A DNA stretch of 64,000 nucleotides from Thuidium tamariscinum (taxonomy: Eukaryota; Streptophyta; Bryopsida; Hypnales; Thuidiaceae). Of this stretch, positions 23,144-36,624 are shown piece after piece. Numbering within the stretch: position 1 is the first letter of the stretch; every line of letters starts with the position of its first letter. Location of the stretch: positions 10,976,501 to 11,040,500 of the forward strand of contig OZ019759.1 in assembly GCA_947034885.2 (NCBI GenBank). The letters are read 5' to 3'. Made by a program: the position numbers and the translations under genes. The notes beneath the pieces were generated by a model, which was not told the origin of the DNA, did not search any database, and saw only the letters and a program-made list of their open reading frames with translations.

Positions 23144-23385
23144 TCAGTCAAACTGAGTTGACCAGCTGACCTCTTATCCAGAGCTGCATGTTTAAAACTC
23201 CAGGGTTGCGAGTTTCCTATCACTCAGAGAAATCAGATTTTGATTCCAAGTTGGGCTCACCCAAAAGGGCTGAACTGACCTAAGGGCCTCAAAATCTGAA
23301 GTCAAACTAGGTTGACCAGTAGCCTCATAACCCAGCCTAACAAGGCAGCCTCACAGAGCCTCAAATCTGAAGTCAAACCGGTTTG
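23144..23385. repeat. Three palindromic GTCAAAC...GTTTGAC boxes
   Basis: The boxes are GTCAAACTGAGTTGACCAG (about 23147), GTCAAACTAGGTTGACCAG (about 23302) and GTCAAACCGGTTTGACCAG (about 23372). The last contains a perfect 16-bp palindrome. Each sits in a repeated CTGAAGTCAAAC context. A related TTTGACTTTGGAACCATTT repeat follows at 23680-23890. This looks like noncoding repetitive sequence of an unidentified element. Confidence 0.6.
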
Positions 23386-23399
23386 ACCAGCCCTCCCCC

Positions 23400-24900
23400 T
23401 TTGGGAGGCCACCTGCCTTCAACCCACCAGTACCAACACTCAGTCTTGCAACCAGGACCCCAAAATCAGCCCATGCTGGACCTCCAGCAATCGAGCCAAG
23501 CTCCCCATTTTTGAAGCCTTGAACCTGCAAAATACAATCTGGTTCCAACTCCAACTCAACTCAAAGTCTCTCACAATCCTCTCACAATCCTCAAACTCTA
23601 GAATAATAGAAAAGTGAACCCCAATTGTTGTTTAGAAGGAAGAGAGGGAGAGAGATGATGGAATCTTGAGCCATTTTGACTTTGGAAACCATATTTTAGT
23701 TTGACAAAAACAAATAGAAAAGACAAGAAGAAGAATATTTTGACTTAGAGACCATTTAGAAGTTTGCCAATTTAGGGAAAAATTTAGAAAGGCTTAGTTG
23801 TAGGAAGGTTTGACTTTGGAACCATTTAGTTAGTAATAAGAGTTTAGATTTTATTAGGATTTTTTATAGGTTGACTTTGGAACCTCACCCAAAAGAAAAG
23901 AAAGGAAATTGGAAAGAAAAAGAGACACTCGAAGGAAGAAAGAAAGACCAAAAGCTTCAAGACTCACAAGGGTACACCACATACCACAATTACGCGCAAA
24001 TCAAAGGGATGGAAGGAGAACTCATGCACCGGGAGGAGTTATTCGGTGGATACAAGGATTTGAAGTCAACATGATCACCGTAAGTTTGTAAAACCCTTTT
24101 TTCCATTATTTCCACGTGACTAGAATTTAGAAGTCGGAATTTGCTTCACAATCAGGATTAGACCAAACAAGTCAAAGATAGGTAAAAGCACTTAGATGGT
24201 AATTTCCAAGCAAAAGTAAAAGCTTAGTCAAGATTAGAAAATATTACCAATCAACTAGGAATTAGGAAATCGATTCTGAAATATCGCCGAATGAAAAACA
24301 TGCATTGATTGGACTCTACCGTGCATCAATCAAAAGAAAATAAAAGATAGAATAATTAGACTAAGTGAAACCATTCAAGGACCATGTAGTGCTAAGTTAG
24401 TAGAAAGTTTAACCATCATTACCCAAAGTTTCTTAGATAAGTGAGGGAAAACCCTTAAGCAATTATTTCGAGGAAAGAAGTAGGAGTAGCGGTTAGAAGA
24501 TCCATTGCTTGGAAGGCAAAACTGGACCAAACGTAGGTAAACACCCACTAGGAATTAGACTTCATAGAACTGAGCCTGGTTGTGTACACTTTATTCCAAG
24601 GGTGGGAATAAAGCGCCCACAACACGCTGTTTGAAGCATCGGTCAAAGTCAGGACGACTTGCCACGTTAGTGCCACCTCGGCTCTCAGGAATGACACGTC
24701 ATGGACTTTGAATACTGGGCAGACCCTGCCCGGGAAGTGAAATTGAAGACCCCGAAAAAAAAAAGGGGATACGTGTCGTGTGCTCAGTCCAAGTTTCTTT
24801 CAGGTTCTGCTGTTTTCTTCTCGTCCTGCTTGGCACGCTGGCACTTCATGACCTGCCCTCGTGCATGTCACCGCAACATTTTGAGTATTAGAATGAAGGC
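23400..24900. other. No gene recognised
   Basis: Mixed repetitive, purine-rich plus-strand sequence. It has short chance open frames only and no splice-supported coding structure. Confidence 0.5.
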
Positions 24901-26676
24901 TTCACAGGTTTACGCTGACGAAGTTCGTAGACACAACTTGAACATCTATAATTCCTTGAACACGGTACAGTGCTTGTCAACCGCTTCATTGCAGTTGCAT
25001 GTCACAATGGATTGAACAGTATAGAGTCTTACTGTGCTCTGTGATCACGTCATCATCGAGTGTTCAAAAACATCTCATGCTCGACTACCCCTGACAAATG
25101 TTTCTCTCACTGTCTGCTGTCGACATGCTCGCTGAAATAAATGCTCACAATTCTGCTTACTTGCTTCTTGAACATGGAGATACCGACCTACAGGTAGTTG
25201 GTTTTAAGGTCGAAGGTGGCATACACATTAGTGAGACCTTCATGGTGACCTCTGCAATCGGAGTATAAGTGTCACTGATGCAGACTTGACCACTGCAGTC
25301 GACATCGAGAACATGCTATGTCGGCGCTCAAGAAAACAAAGGCTGCTCGTGCAAACGTTCAGTGAATTCTGAGTCGCTTCAGGTACTCGATGTGCAGAAC
25401 GACGGACTGAGGTATTCGTGATGCTCGTTTTGAACGTTGAACACGACTTCCATGCAGAAATGAACATGTCTACCGTACACGTGGTCCTCTCAATTCAGAA
25501 GCCCTCGTTTGTTTAAAAAACAGTTTCATGGCATTCTATGTTATAGGTGCTCATGTCTGCTGGAGCTGTGCTCGTCTGTCTGAAGGAGACACTTACATTT
25601 TTCATAAGAACTCAGCAGCTCTCGGTGCACTTCGCCAATGTCGGATAAGACTAAAACAAGGCACACACGATGCGGGAAAGCAGTACCATGAGGGCCGAAG
25701 AATTTCTTAGGGTGCATTACGAACGCACCCTGTCCTTTCACCACAATGCAACTGAGCACTACCTCATGTAATCTTCTAATAGAGGGAAGACCGCGAATTT
25801 GCATTCAATAAACTTATGTGAAATTAGGAATATGAGACAATGCTGTTTTTTTGTACAAACGATGCAGTGTTGGGCCTTTATTAGATCCAAAACGTTTGCT
25901 ATAAACAAAAAGGTCAACGCCCTATAGAAACCAGCATGCTACTTCTAGAAAAATGAAATTTTTTTTTGTCTTAATATCCTTGTGGTACCTGTGTCTGCCA
26001 AATCACAAAGTACCTACCACTTGCACATGAACTACAGCTGCCCGCTCTATTCACACTGTTCACGCACATATTGAGATGAGGCCATCGTGAGTGCATGTCT
26101 TCCTTTCCATGTATGCACTCCCCAAAATTGTGAGCTCCTCGTCAACCTGCTGTCCCTGAAGTACAGTTCCATGGCAGCACAAACAAGGCATTAGTATTCC
26201 TCCGTTAACTACTCTCAATGGCATAGCCTGTGTCTAGTACATACAGAATTTGACATTGCAATTTCAGAACTCCTCCGGTGAACACTTGCATCAAAAATGC
26301 ATGACTTAACCACTGCACGCACATTGTGATCCATTGAACCCTTTATACAGAGACACTCACTCCAGTGAATGTGCAAGGTAACTTCAAAATGCGGTAGAAT
26401 GGAAGAAGTCACTCACAGCAACGTTGCTGACGCCTCCAAGCTTCACTTTTTCTTCGACGACTCAAACTTCTTCCTAGACAGTGACTACATGGATACCCAC
26501 AGCACAACGTCAATTAAGACACGCGCTCCATTGCCGTGATTAGGAGAATTTTAGTTGAACTTCCACTAACAAAAACTACATCAACATTGCTTACGACACA
26601 ACTAATGAAGACACAGAACTTGCACCTTCCTGGGAATACTGCAGTGACTTAGAACATGACTTCCAAAGAACATCGA

Positions 26677-27293
26677 CTACTGTGTCATCGCCAAAGCATT
26701 ACACGCCTTCCCAGCATTACTTTTGGTCGGCTTCGTTGGTACAGCTTGCGATGTAGGCTTCATCAGCTGCATTTGAATTAAGCTTCGCCTTGGACACGAT
26801 GCAGGTTCGGCGATGGCATCCACTTCCTGCCATGGTTCAGGAATACAAGGACAAGACAGAACATTGATCATGATCTTCGTATAGCACTTTCACATTGCCA
26901 ACATCAAGCAAACTCTGCTAATTCCTATATGTAACTCACCTGAACTACTACAGTATACAAGTCGTAAGTGTCACTGAGCTACTGCATCTGTGGCACCTTC
27001 CTCAATATACCGTAACATCCTTGTCTAGGTCATGCATGTGTATCACGCAGCTTAAAACACACCTGCTCTGGTAGCATGGCTGGAGTGCTCTTGCCTCCCT
27101 TTGCAGGTGACACGTTTGACGCTTGCACTTCGACCATTCCTTCTCTACAGACATCTTTGGGAAGGTCATCTACTTGGCCACTCAATATTACCGTGTCTGG
27201 AGACTTCGAGCCATCTGCAAAGCCCATAACTACATTGGGATCTTGTAAGAGATCCTTGATGAATTCCTCGTCCCGACTATCTAAGCTTGGCAT
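26677..27293 (-). CDS. Predicted two-exon small gene of unknown function
   Basis: Exon 1 (about 27063-27293) encodes 77 residues starting MPSLDSRDEEFIKDLLQDPN and ends at the donor GAGCAG-GTGTG. A second exon (about 26677-26827) begins after the acceptor CCATGGCAG and encodes EVDAIAEPASCPRRS... to a TAG stop. The splice is in phase and gives about 126 residues. The acidic N-terminus and Pro/Lys-rich C-terminus match no family I know. The start codon lies about 10 bp from a CACTA-like terminus (27304), so it may be a captured exon or an accessory gene of the CACTA element. It could also be chance. Confidence 0.35.
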
Positions 27294-27303
27294 TTTGCGT
27301 ATG

Positions 27304-27376
27304 CACTATAACAAAACATGGTAAAAAAAGACCCCACTCGGAAGTTGAGTGTCGGTCTTTTTACCATGTTTTTGTG
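27304..27376 (+). mobile_element. CACTA-like terminus with long hairpin
   Basis: It begins CACTATAACAAAACATGG. An inverted repeat follows, with arms about 27313-27333 and 27354-27376 (ACATGGTAAAAA and TTTTTACCATGT) and an inner ACTC/GAGT stem. It could be the left end of the CACTA element whose transposase lies at 31.9-36.6 kb. It could also be a small hairpin element; the right side ends GTG but lacks a matching target duplication. The mirror terminus TTATAGTG was not found. Confidence 0.45.
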
Positions 27377-30300
27377 CGCATGGTTTTCACTACGATACGC
27401 AATTGATTTTCAACAGGTTTAGTGACTGTCGACCTTTTTTTTCGCATTGCAATTTTGTTTTCGTACATTGTTTACGTGTACGTGAAGTTCAAGGTCAATG
27501 CATGTACGTAGCATGTTCAAAGCTGTAGTTGCGGATAATGACTACACACATTGTTTGCACTTGTCACTTCATACGTACGCTCCATAGAATTTTCATTGTT
27601 GCTCTCAGCAATTGTGCGTGCATTAATTGCTTTTCATATGTGTATGTACTTACAAACACATTGTACGTTTACTTCACATTCAAATATAATCTGCCTTCAT
27701 GTTCTGTGACATATAAACATACAACGGTATCACATTCTATATCTGGGTTTGCTTTCCTATGCTCTCTATAGCATGATTTGCATTACGGCCTTCTGTAATC
27801 ACGCGCACGCGCATGAGATTTTCTTTTCAATTAGGGTTCTAGGGTGAAGCGCAGCAACTGTCTTTTTGCCTTACCCTACCACAGTTCATACCATGATGAC
27901 AAACAAACAAATGTACTATTCCTGTGCATGCATAACTTCATGTACACTTTTACATATTTGAATATAAATTCAAGATTTGCGTGCATGCCCTGTGAATGCT
28001 TCACGTACTACAAGACTACAAGCACGCATGCAGTACATCTGTGCATGCACGCATTCATGTCAATAATGCATGCTCATGAAATTCCATAGAACTCATACCT
28101 GTAGACTTCTGTACTCGGTCATGCACGCGTACAAAAACTACTCTCACAACATTTGCAGGCACACGCACCCTATTTTCAATACCGCGTACACGCACGCAGG
28201 CCAAATAATAAATGATTACTGTGCACGTATAGAGCATCATGCTTCCATACATAGTGCGCGCACTGAACTCACATACACTTAGCACATGTAGACAATGCAT
28301 ATGCCGTACTTGAAGCTCTTCACAGTTCTGCTTGACTGCCATATATGTAAGTGAAAGCCAAGCAATTACAGTGCATAACCTACTACACTTTGCGCATTAC
28401 TCAAACGTAATACATGACTCCTCTGAATGCCTGCGCCAATGTGATTTCTACTACAACCTCCTCACCCACCTAAACCATCTCACTGCTCCTTCCTCTGCAC
28501 TACTCTGTTACTCCCTGGACAGGATTGTGCATTTGCTGTGACAAAAGTCACAGCTACTGTTGATGACCTCCACGTCTATCTTCCACTGATTCAGGTATTC
28601 ATTCTAAGCCCCTTCCCTATCCAGTTTTGGGACTACCTTGTTCATCTAAATGACTGTCACGTCGAACACGTAGGCCACATGCACTGAGGTGACGACGACT
28701 TCACTTCAATTTTCGTTGCACTTCCACTTCTCTTCTCCCATTTCCTCATACAATGTCCGCTCCGTCTGCTCTGACCTTCTGACCTTATAGCACGAAACAT
28801 GTACACCGTCAAGCACTCACAGTTCCCTACTAAACTAAGCAACGCTAACAAATCCTCTCTCCCAAATACCACATACTTTTGACATCTGCACAATCACTCT
28901 ATGAAGGTAATCACCTCATACTGCGTGTGCAAGTCTTCACCTGGAACTGACCCTGCGATACATTTGAAAGTCGTCTTCCTTTCTTCATAACCGTTGAGAT
29001 ATACCCGTCATGCTTTCCACTTCACTCTCCACCTTCACTGAAGATGACATGAAGATTCGAGTCACTCACGATCGCTTCTGACCTATACTGCATTCGCAAT
29101 TGCAGTTGCCACAGTCCTTTTGCGAAAACCTGTTTGTGCCGGCAGACGTCATCTGCCTATTCCTTTCTGCAACAATGCGGTACATGCCAAAACAATTAAC
29201 ATGTTCTCACCAAGACTTCCATCCGCATAGAGACAATGCCCCTTCAATTTCAGGAAAAAAAAAAAAAGTGCACACATACATGACCGACTTAGCATTCACT
29301 TCCGAACTCCCTCATAAAATGTCAACCCTTCTTCCATTCAACTGATGTCACAGAAACCGTCATTGAGAACGTTGAAGTCTTTCGGAGGACTCCTGGAACC
29401 CCCGAATTCAAGAAAGAAAAACTCATTCCACTGTCACACACTCTTCTTCATGTTTATGAACTCTATCGCCTAAGGCGGAATATCAAACTCACCTCGCCCA
29501 TCCACTGCTTCCTCCTCCAAGAGCTCATCACGGCATCCAAAAACGCTCCAAACATTTCTTATCATTGCGGGCTCTAACGTACATTGACATGCACATCAAC
29601 TTTCGTACCACACATTTTCTTTTGAAGAACTCACTTATTCCACAAGTGTAAAGTCACGCGCCGAAAACTCAAAATAACCAATTCAAATGATCTATGGCGA
29701 GTCACATAAATCCAAATACTTCATGAAGCCTACCAACTGGAGTCCTTGACACTTACCTCACCGGAGTCCTTCATATATCTCACTCCTTTGCACTTCACGC
29801 ACACGGGCAAAGCAATAGCATTTTCTCATACCACATGCACATCGGCTGACCTCTTATTATCCCCTTCGTCCACCTCTTCTCATCCTCTTAAGTGTCCACT
29901 AGAGACTTCTGAACGAACGAATAAGTCATTCACGACGTACTCTGTTCCTCAAATGCTGCACTCGTGGACCTCCACTGTGTCCACTCGCTCACCTCGTCAA
30001 CAGTCATTGCGATTTCTATGTCATTTGGGATTGCCTGAGAATTTAGGCTACCACTTAGGACTTCACCCATTCAGTTCAATTCTCCCTCACCTTCAATTAC
30101 TCCATGAACTTAACAAGAAGACATAAAGGCACAGCACTCACCACTTCTACTCTTCCTTCCATACTTCCTCGTCCGACGTTGGGACTCCTGAGGATAGAGA
30201 ATGAAATTACATCTTCTTCATGTACTATCCTTTGGGTCACAGACTGATTACTCCAACAATACGTCTTCTGTTCATGTTCCTCCCTACCATTCACGTACAC

Positions 30301-31944
30301 AAAAGAGTTCCTTTCAATTTAGGGTGTGGGATTTCCACTTCCACGACACGCACAAACAGCCACGCACTCATTATTACGTACCTGTGATTCGAGACCCTTC
30401 TGCTCAGCCACGGTGTTCTCCTCCCCAACGTCGAAGTCAGCGACGTGCATTCAGCTCGACAACGGCAACTGCGAAATAATAGGGCACTCCCAAGGCTGCG
30501 GACTACTATTTCCACGACAAACAGAGGAACTCTGAAGTACGTGTCAGCCGTCACGACTATCGCGTCCGAAAACTACAACTGCTTTACACACTGCAACTTC
30601 TTCCGCCTCCCTGCCAAGTCTCAAAAACTCCTCCCTGAAACCTTGAATCCCATAACAAACAGCATGTTCGGTTCACGTCCAACACGTCCTATCCATGCAC
30701 TTCATACATTCCCCATGACATGGTATGACTTCTCTCACAGTCAGAAGCCACGTTCCGACAACTTCTAAGAGCGAATGCTACCATGACATGTCCACTTCTG
30801 CCTTCCACTCAAAGTACAGAACAAATAAAATATGTTCTATAGCATACATTGTAACCACCGTGCACCATGTGTCAATTCTTTCCATTCCGCGTGCACTGCA
30901 GCGTATTCAATATTAGCTGAACAATGCATTCCGAGACTTAGTGGTAGTCCACAGAATACATTGCAAGTGAGGACGCCCTAGTGCCTCTTCCATGCAAGCC
31001 AAATCCATTTTTCCATCAGAAGAGAACGTCAACGGTGTCAATAAAAATTCCATTTACCATGGTTCCACCTTCTCTGTACTATTCCACATATGACTTCATG
31101 TACGGAGAAGGGTAAGACCATGTTCCATCATCTTTGTTTCCATGCACTTCTGAGAATTGAATTCCTGGAAACCCAGATTCCTATAAAACTCAAACACATA
31201 TTCTGAACAACATACGACTTCTGTTAATCCTACAAAGTTATTTCCTAATCGGACCACCATTTAAGACATGACTTCTCCAATTACGACGCTAAGTGCTGCA
31301 CTGCTGCGGATATCGTAATTCCCAGCAACGACAACCACATACACGACTTCATTGATTCCTTGAAATTGCACACGCCCGACTGCCGCGGCTCTTCATCTTA
31401 CTTCCTATGTCTCTCTAATTCAGTGGTACCCTGCACCTCAGTGAATATCAGAACACCTAAAAAAATCTTCATCGACTTCTGAAATGAGCCTGCACTTGTA
31501 CTTCCACTCTCGCATATGTCACCACAATTTTCAACGCCAATCCACGATGACTTACACACTTGGATTCATGAGTACGGGTTTCCCCTACAATGCATTCAAA
31601 ATTCAAAATCCACTACGCAAGAAACGTCCCAAGACACCGAAACTGGTTTCCTCCGTTCTAGTCTACACTCCTAAGCCCTATCACAGTCCTCCTCCCGGTA
31701 CTCTCCAATTTCACAGCAGCACCATGGTCATCTGCATGTGCTCTCTCAGACGCCTCACAGAACACTCAAGTACTTCTGCCAGGAATTACCACTATTTAGA
31801 AGGCCTACAGGAAAGTTTCTTACCTGTCCTGCTGAAATCCAAACTCTTCTCCAACCGTCCATTTCACTTCAATAAGACATGTACTACCTGCAAACCACAT
31901 GGCAATATTGAACATGACGAGCTCCTGCCCCACATGTCTCGCTA

Positions 31945-34900
31945 TCATTGACGTCGTTGAACACGCCCACGTCTGCCTCCACGCTGTATGTTGGGCGGCC
32001 GCTTCCCATTCACTAAAGCGTTAAGTCGACCTACTTCCGCTTTCGGAATAGCCTCTCCATCAAAACGAATGCCTGGCCTGAAAATATTGGCGTCGAGGTC
32101 TGCTGGCAGATTCAATCCTCCATAATTTGCGGAAATTCCGAGAATTTGTTCGTCGCTTCCATCCACCACATGCCCTGACCAAGGTTCCTTCTGTAACACT
32201 ACTTTCCACCCCGGATGCCTCCAATCGTCAATGAAAAAAACCTGAGCACACAGAAGTCAAAGCATTTGTGGTCAATGCGTTCAACAGTGCACATCTCCTT
32301 CGACATTTTCGGAAACCAATGACACGAGATCCCTCTAATTACGACGTCGTTTCAGAGGACAACAACTCCATCCTCCAGTATTCCATGTCCCTGCCCACCA
32401 TTGACAACTGTGTCCCGCATACTAATTACAATGTCCTCCAGGCATTCCCCTTCATACGCGACTAATGTACGTGACTTCCTTAAACAAACACTTGAACATG
32501 AAAAAACACATCCGTGCTCTATGTACGCTATTGAGGACTTCTTCATGCAAAAAATGACTCCCCCTCTTGTGCTGGACATTAAAAACAATTAGTGCTTCAA
32601 GGTTCACCTGTCGCACTGTTGCTGGCAACATGTACGGTTCGCGGCCACCTGCAACCCTGTCATTGAAACGAACGACTGTGAATCCATACTCATCCACCCT
32701 TGTAGACGACCACTCTCCGGCAGAGTTCCAAATCCACGAACCTTGCATTACTACTCTTTGTCGAGCAGAATACCAAACTACCAATATCTTCTTCAACACC
32801 CCTACCATGCTAACCCCTGCACTTCGTCCTTCTTCAGCTCCAAAAACATAGGCTATTCCAAAATCCTGTGTTACATACCCCTGTTCGGCTCCCTCTTCTT
32901 GAATTCTGTAGTGGTTGCCATAGGCCCACATCTACTTGTAAGTTTCAGCGTAGGCGCTGGGTAATTCAGATAACCTCCTCAACTCGATGTCCACATTTAC
33001 CAATCCACGTTCATGTATGAGTGAACGTGTGTAGTCACTAAGCCACTCAATGAAATCTGGAAGATCTTCTCAAATGTGCTCTGGGTATATCTGCTGCTGC
33101 CTTCTTGTCATCCCCAACGCCACGGCTCCTCTCTCGTACAATTCCCTGTCTCTCCGCAATGTCTCCTGACGTTCACAGTACACTCTGCACAGTCACCGCA
33201 CTCATTAGTGTTGTTCCATTACCTCATGGAAACTACCCTCGCTGCTTTCACTTCTTCATGGAATTGCGACTCTCTGCATGTGCATCTGCATAATTACATA
33301 TCATCAAATGCAAACTCCGTCCACTCTTTCACATGCTCCACAGACTCAGCCATGTGGTACCGTTTCGCAGCAAAAAAAAATGCAATGAAGAACGACTACT
33401 TCTACTACTGGAACCTATTCTACCAAACATTTCACTTCCTCCTCACTGTACAGTTCATCTTCTTCACACAAATTATTGAAACAAAGCTCTGTTACCTCCA
33501 AGGTTCACGAGTGGCCGCCGAATTCCGTATAATCCAAGAGTGAATTGATCTTCGCTCTTCATCTGATAAAAACTTGTCTTCGGCAACGCCCACTAGTAAT
33601 TCGCTACAATCACTGGATTCCTCATCATCGTCCCATACTCTCCTTTTTGTGTGCTTGTACAATCTGAAGTACTCCGTGCAGAAACCCAATGCTTCCTCGT
33701 ATATATATGCATTCGCTATGCATGCCTCAGGCCTTGACCTCTTTCGAATATACTTCTTTAAAAAACCCAAGTGTCTCTCGATAGGGTAACACCAAGTATT
33801 CGCTATTGACATGCATTGCTTTATTTGCTTCGCCAAATGAATTGGCAGATGCCACATAATATCAAACACTAATGGTGGAAACCATACCTCCAACAAACAC
33901 ATAGTCTCTGCAGCGTAGACATCCAGACTTTCTAACTCTTCGACACTTAGAACTTTCTTGCACAACATCGTGAACAAGCGCCCCAATCTGATAATTGTTG
34001 TCCGTGGTCCTGGATGCATTATATGTCTTAAACAAACAGGAAGAATAAATTGTAGGAACATGTGATAGTCATGCGATTTCATGTTCCCCAGTTTATTCTT
34101 TAAAATATGCTTCTTCAAATCTCCGCAATACCTAGTGGGAACACTAATTTTCTCGATTTGTTCTAGCAACAGCTTCTGCTCATCTTTCGTTAAGACATAT
34201 GGGGCGGGTGGCTTCACAAAATTACCTTCCTCTTCATTATTCCTCCGTACCCATAAATGAGGTCTAATGCCCTCCTCCTCCATATCTCGGCAACTTGCAG
34301 CTGTGTCCGTGATCCCGAATAATAACTTCAATATGCTTTCACATATGTTCCTCTCGATGTCCATAACATCCAGTAAGTGCCGAAAAGGGAGTTTCTGCAT
34401 GGCATTGCAACCCCAAATGCAATTAGTTCATGTGAATTCTTACTTCCTTCCAAAGAGATGCATGTCACTCAATCTATGGGAAAGACAGCATTCCGTAGCA
34501 GTAGTTATAGTTTCACCATGATCTGACCACAATTCTGCCGTCCTTCCATTCATAAATATTCATTTCAACTTACCCGCCAATACGGTAGTTGGAATAATGC
34601 TGAAACCCGCTTCACGCCATGGCATCTTCCTGGAAAATCTCTATGCCTTTCAGCGCCTCCACTGTCGAGGAAATCCTCACTTTCCCTTCCCCTTCGGATG
34701 GTTGTATTTCCTGAAAGAGCATGACGACTAACCCCCAATTCCGCACCATAATCGAATGCCGCAAAATCTCCTCTGAAATAATGATTAGCCATAAGGTAAC
34801 GCCGATGCTGGTTACAATACACATTTTTCCGAAGCACCTTCGAATACCTTGACACTGTATGAGGACCACATAATGGACATCCTTTAAAACCTTTCGTTGC

Positions 34901-36624
34901 TAATCCGCCCACCAAACCATATCCAGGAAAGTCGTGCAATGTCCACATTAGACAAGCACATAGTCCAAAATTGTGCACACCTTCAGGGGCCCTGGCATCT
35001 CTGGTTTCCACACCCTCCGGCTTCCACAATTCTTGTAACTCGTCAATGGCTGGCTGCAAGAAGACGTCAAAATTTTTGCCAGTTACACTCACTTTCGTTG
35101 GAATCAGCAAGCACAACAAAATAAAGAACTTCTTGGTCACCAACCATGGTGGCAAATTATAGTTAAGAAACATAACAAGCCACATACTGTCTGTACTCCT
35201 CTTCTCCGACCACGGATTAAAACCATTCGTTGCCATTCCCAAGTGGATGTGCTTGGGATCAAGTCCAAATCTATTGGGTGCTCCCTCCGCTTCTAACTCA
35301 GTGTCCACGAATTTCCACTACGGTGAATCGGTTGTATGCCGCATCTTGCCATCCCGGCTTCGATTGGCAAAATGCCAAACGTTCAACTCAGCCAATTTCT
35401 TTGAACTGAACAACCGCTGCAATCTGGGAATTAACAGGAAATGGCGCAACACAAGCTGCGGAACTAACGACCGGCCACACCGTCGATAGCAACTGCTCCC
35501 ACACTGTGGACAACTCTGCTCACCCTCCAAAGTTCCCCTGAACAGAACACAGCCATTCGGGCAGGCATGTATAATGTCGTACGCCAAACCGAAGGTCTTC
35601 AGCATCTTACTTGCTTCATACTCAGTTCTAGGTAAAACATTCCCCATCGGTAGAATGCTCATGCTCAAAATCCTCAGCATTTTGTTCACAAACGCATTTG
35701 ACACATTATGTGTTCGGAAACAATTCATTAACAGTAACGTTGCACTTAACATAGATAATGTCAATCCTTCAAACAACGGAAGAGTTGCTGCGAAATCAGC
35801 TCCTGGATTTTGTCCCACAGGTCCATTTGGTATGCGTCCAAACAATTCCTCGAGGTCGTCCTCTTCATTGTCTGAATCGCAGACACCTTCGGACGCCGCG
35901 CGTCCTGAGGACGTTGAATCATCCCCCGCGCGCTCAAATGCAGCCTCTGCATCCTTGTAAGCATCTTCAATGTCGTCCTCTGATAATCATCCTGCAGAGT
36001 CATCGGACACGTCCATTTCCTCCTCCGATTGAGAGGGTTGTCCTCCATTCGAGACTTCCCTTCCCTCTCCTTCGCTCAAGGAAGGACCGTCCATATTGTC
36101 CATTGCAGCTTCATGCAAATCATCTGCTCTTTGCAGGACATGTCTCACCATGCGATCCACACTGAATCCTTCATCCAATGGAATTTCTTGAACAGGTTCG
36201 TTCAACCCATAAAATGCCCGTGCATTCTGACCCACGTGGGCCTCCCACTCATCGTCCGATGAGTCGTATTCATCGCCCTAAAAAATGAATCGTACACATT
36301 TACCAATCAGTGCGACTTGAGGGAAGATTTCACATCCTTTAACGTCCTATTGCTGTTCATCGATCAAAGACAAAACGTGTGACATTGACGTACCTTAGTC
36401 CAGCCTCTAAGAGAGCCATGTCTTCCTGTACGCTTCAAATGTATCAAGATGATGCGCCTGCTCACGGGTCTCCTACGTCCGCCATACAGATTGCATGGAC
36501 ATCTGTAAGTGCTCCTTCCATTTCTGGCAGCTCTCTCTTCATCCCTCCTATAGAGCTTCAGATCCCTCGCTTCTATACGATCTTTGTGATTCAATGGCAT
36601 CCTCCGTCGTCCTCCGCCTTCCAT
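31945..36624 (-). pseudogene. CACTA (En/Spm) TNP2-type transposase, five exons, decayed
   Basis: Exons on the minus strand with consensus splice sites lie at about 36394-36624, 34574-36277, 33496-34394, 32608-33090 and 31945-32241. Exon 1 has the N-terminal YRCPCNLYGG..RPVSRRIILIHLKR zinc-region motif. Exon 2 carries an acidic stretch, CPNGCVLFRG...CPQCG and the transposase core (MATNGFNPWSE, NLPPWL, LLIPTKVS, DVFLQPAIDELQELW, LMWTLHDFPGYG, TKGFKGCPLCG). Exon 3 is DUF4218-like (KSHDYHMFLQFILPV, FDIMWHLPIHLA, YPIERHLGFLKKYIRKRSRPEACIA). Exons 4-5 are DUF4216-like (VDEYGFTVVRFN, then WRHPGWKVVLQ). In-frame stops occur in exons 2 and 4 (near 35988, 35325, 33070 and 32932), so it is inactive. The gene structure is otherwise complete and typical of plant CACTA elements. 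Confidence 0.9.

Larger units (their letters stand above)
24900..33480. repeat. Strand-skewed, ACTTC-rich region, probably CACTA subterminal/internal noncoding sequence
   Basis: On the plus strand C clearly exceeds G over many kilobases. The words ACTTC, GACTTC, CACTTCC and TACTTCC recur every one to two hundred bases, with few GAAGT complements. CACTA elements are known for subterminal repeats bound by their TNPA-type protein, and the region abuts a CACTA transposase gene. Apart from the two features listed separately (26677-27293 and the transposase 3' exons), I find no credible coding region from 27386 to 31944. Confidence 0.4.

Noticed and set aside
27304-27376. A complete hairpin MITE at 27304-27376
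   Set aside because: The right end lacks the TATAGTG match and a target duplication, so only a terminus-like hairpin is claimed.
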